DNA from: Gonatopus flavifemur
Taxonomy: Eukaryota > Arthropoda > Insecta > Hymenoptera > Dryinidae
DNA: 64,000 nt
Direction of reading: 5' to 3'
NCBI GenBank assembly: GCA_018340375.1
Contig: JAFFJZ010000001.1
Coordinates: 17,502,001 to 17,566,000 of the forward strand
Below are positions 62,001-64,000 of the stretch, piece by piece. The stretch's first letter is position 1, and each line of letters begins with the position of its first letter. A model generated the notes under the pieces. It was not told the origin of the DNA. It did not search any database and saw only the letters and a list, made by a program, of their open reading frames with translations. Made by a program: the position numbers and the translations under genes.

Positions 62001-64000
62001 ATTAATGTATAGGATGATAACAATGTTCAATGCTTGGCATCCGAGCTTGGTTCAATATCAAAATTCAATATTGGTTCCATGCTTGCAATCGATATTGTTG
62101 CTATTATTGATATACAATACTAATTTGAGCTGAATGAGTAGGATAGATTTTTCATTAGCACCCAAGTTTGATTGAACATTAATTAACATTTGAGGGATTG
62201 ACCAAACTTGGTGACAGGTTGGAGTCAATGTTAGTTATCACTGAGTATAGCTTGATGGCCAATCAAGCTAAGTCAATGTTTAAGATGATAATAACGTTCT
62301 CTGCTGAGCATTCAGCTTTCATATATATCGGGAATCCAACACACCAAAATATGCTTGGTCCTAGCATTGATGTTCAAGATGCTATCAAGGTTTGGTTAGC
62401 TATGACGGGCCAAGCATTAATCAAGGCTTGGTTGACGAAAATTAAATCAAACACGACGAAATATGCTTGGTCCTAACATTGGTGTCCAACACTCTATCAA
62501 CGCTTAGTCAACTCAGGCTAACCAGACTTGGCATACCGAGCTTGGCGCCGATCATGGTGCAATTGTCAGTCTTGGCATTATTAGCAATGAAAACACAGTC
62601 AGTACGGATTTCTTGTAATTTCACTGGCTGACAAAGTGACCCAACAATGGATCAGTCAATTAACGTAATAAATAATTCAATATATTTTATGTGAAAATTA
62701 TATATAATTCTGAAGATTATGTGATAGCAGAGCGATTTGGAGTACTTGAATCTTCGGAAATAAGTAGAATAAAAATACAATAATTATTAATGAATAACAT
62801 TTCTGCCTTGAATGCAGGTATCTGTACAGGTGCATACACTATTCGAGGATCAAGTGTAACTGCGTGCCTACCCCACCGAATGTTTCTAGAATTCCATCGA
62901 TATCACCCTCCTGTGTATTTAGTTGAAAAATAGGAAGACACCCTTCTTCCATTCGGAATTCAGATATCGCACCATGTCATTATCCCTCCATTAAGTTGAG
63001 AAATCTCCGGCCTTCGAGGAAAGAAATTACAGTTTTCCACTTCAGAGTTAAAAGCAATGAATTCTAAATCCCGAGACAGAGATAATCATCGACAGAGAGG
63101 TTTTAGAATTTTTATTCTCACTCTTTCAGCCCTAATTATTCGTTGCAAATGAAAGAGAGATAAATAAATTCAATAAAATCTCAATGAAAACTTGATTTTC
63201 TACAACAATCAGGCATGAAATTTCACCATTAAATTTTGAATGAAGAATCAATGATCAGTAAAATGAAAATAAAAATCATATAGACAATTACAAAGAACAT
63301 CGTTGATCACCTTTTTGTCTTGCATACATGTTGCAATACACACACCGCATACATAACACCACTTGTGGCCTATCACCCTTAGATTTATATGACCATATGA
63401 CTGCATAAAGAGGTAACAAGTGCGCGATATGTACCGAAATAATAATCGAACAATACTCTAGTTAACTGAGCGACCGATGTGTGGACGTCGTTATCCCTTG
63501 AAGGTCTGCTCTCGAGGGACATTGCACCCTTACGCAAAAAAAAGACAAAAAGGAAAGATGAAGAGGAAACGAAAGAGGAAAGAGAACTAGCTGCATCTGT
63601 TACAAGTGGTTCATCCAACAGTACAGCGAATGTAAAACACGTACTGTATAGTATTTTCCGGGGTTATGACACCCCCTCCCATCGGATTCGAATCTACTTT
63701 CTCCCTCTCTTGTACACGCTAGGCTTATGATTTTCACAGTAAGCGAATAAATGCGAATGGAATATAAAGATATGGGCAAATATGAATTACCGATCAAACC
63801 AAAACATAGTGGGATAAAAAAAGGATATAAGAAATGAATAAAACATCGAGCGGAACTTAATTGACCGTGGCACATTTGGCTTCACCTCTATTTACAAGAG
63901 TTTTCCATTAAAAATGATATTAAGAACAGTATTCGGCGAAGAAAATCATATGACTTGATGTAAATTTATATTATTTATCATTTCATATCATGAATAAAAG
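59100..64000. other. Intron 2 of bib (incomplete), mostly featureless
   Basis: No exon recognised. Notable parts: a GC-rich patch at about 60.92-61.02 kb (GCGGCGTCGGCGGCGTCGTG) followed by a long pyrimidine-rich tract to about 61.27 kb, and a block of repeated TTGG/AGCTTGG words at 61.90-62.58 kb. Longer open frames (59881-60585 plus, 60504-61097 minus) overlap one another and show no family resemblance. Confidence 0.5.
61900..62580. repeat. Block of dispersed AGCTTGG / GTCAATG words
   Basis: Words such as GCTTGAGTCAATG, CTAGCTTGG, CCAAGCTTGAG, GCTTGGTCCTA(G/A)CATT and GAGCTTGG recur every 30-60 bp. ATATGCTTGGTCCTA occurs at both 62348 and 62461 (direct repeat of about 115 bp). The opposing ends (CCATACCCAGGTATGG; CATACCGAGCTTGG) may be remnants of terminal repeats. 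Confidence 0.5.

Overview
The window looks like nuclear DNA of an insect: AT-rich, with small phase-matched spliced exons, an insect-type big brain aquaporin, and a very high density of short palindromic (MITE-like) transposons. The order cannot be fixed from sequence alone; a hymenopteran such as a parasitoid wasp is my guess, held weakly. No RNA gene, CRISPR array or prokaryotic feature was seen. All exon models below were built by eye from splice signals, phase continuity and family resemblance.

Layout. (1) 0.6-21.1 kb, plus strand: a tandem array of three lipase-fold genes (A 659-5560, B about 11.4-14.7 kb, C about 18.2-21.0 kb) separated by dense nests of transposons. All three have Gly where the catalytic Ser of the GxSxG nucleophile elbow should be, while the His (all three) and Asp (A and C) are kept. 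They are therefore predicted pseudo-lipases. B also has a deletion/frameshift and an Asp-to-Asn change. (2) 21.9-24.2 kb, minus strand: a complete TFIIB gene of 315 aa. (3) 24.9-32.7 kb, plus strand: a complete DENND1/connecdenn-type Rab35 exchange factor of 917 aa in 15 coding exons, head-to-head with TFIIB across about 770 bp. (4) 37.2-54.6 kb, minus strand: a complete ankyrin-repeat/SAM protein (487 aa, ANKS3-like) in 6 coding exons. Its SAM domain is cut by an 11-kb intron packed with transposons, and its first intron carries a hAT element nested in a second TIR element. (5) 55.5 kb to the window end, plus strand: the first two coding exons of big brain (bib); the rest of the gene lies beyond the window.

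How the parts relate. The conserved single-copy genes (TFIIB, DENND1, ANKS3-like, bib) act in unrelated processes: transcription initiation, endocytic Rab activation, SAM/ankyrin scaffolding and Notch-linked membrane function. The accessory content is the pseudo-lipase array and the transposons. Many transposons share ends of the form CACTGAGA/CACGGAGA flanked by TA but have unrelated, near-perfectly palindromic interiors. At least one seems to supply the stop codon of a host gene (lipase-like A).
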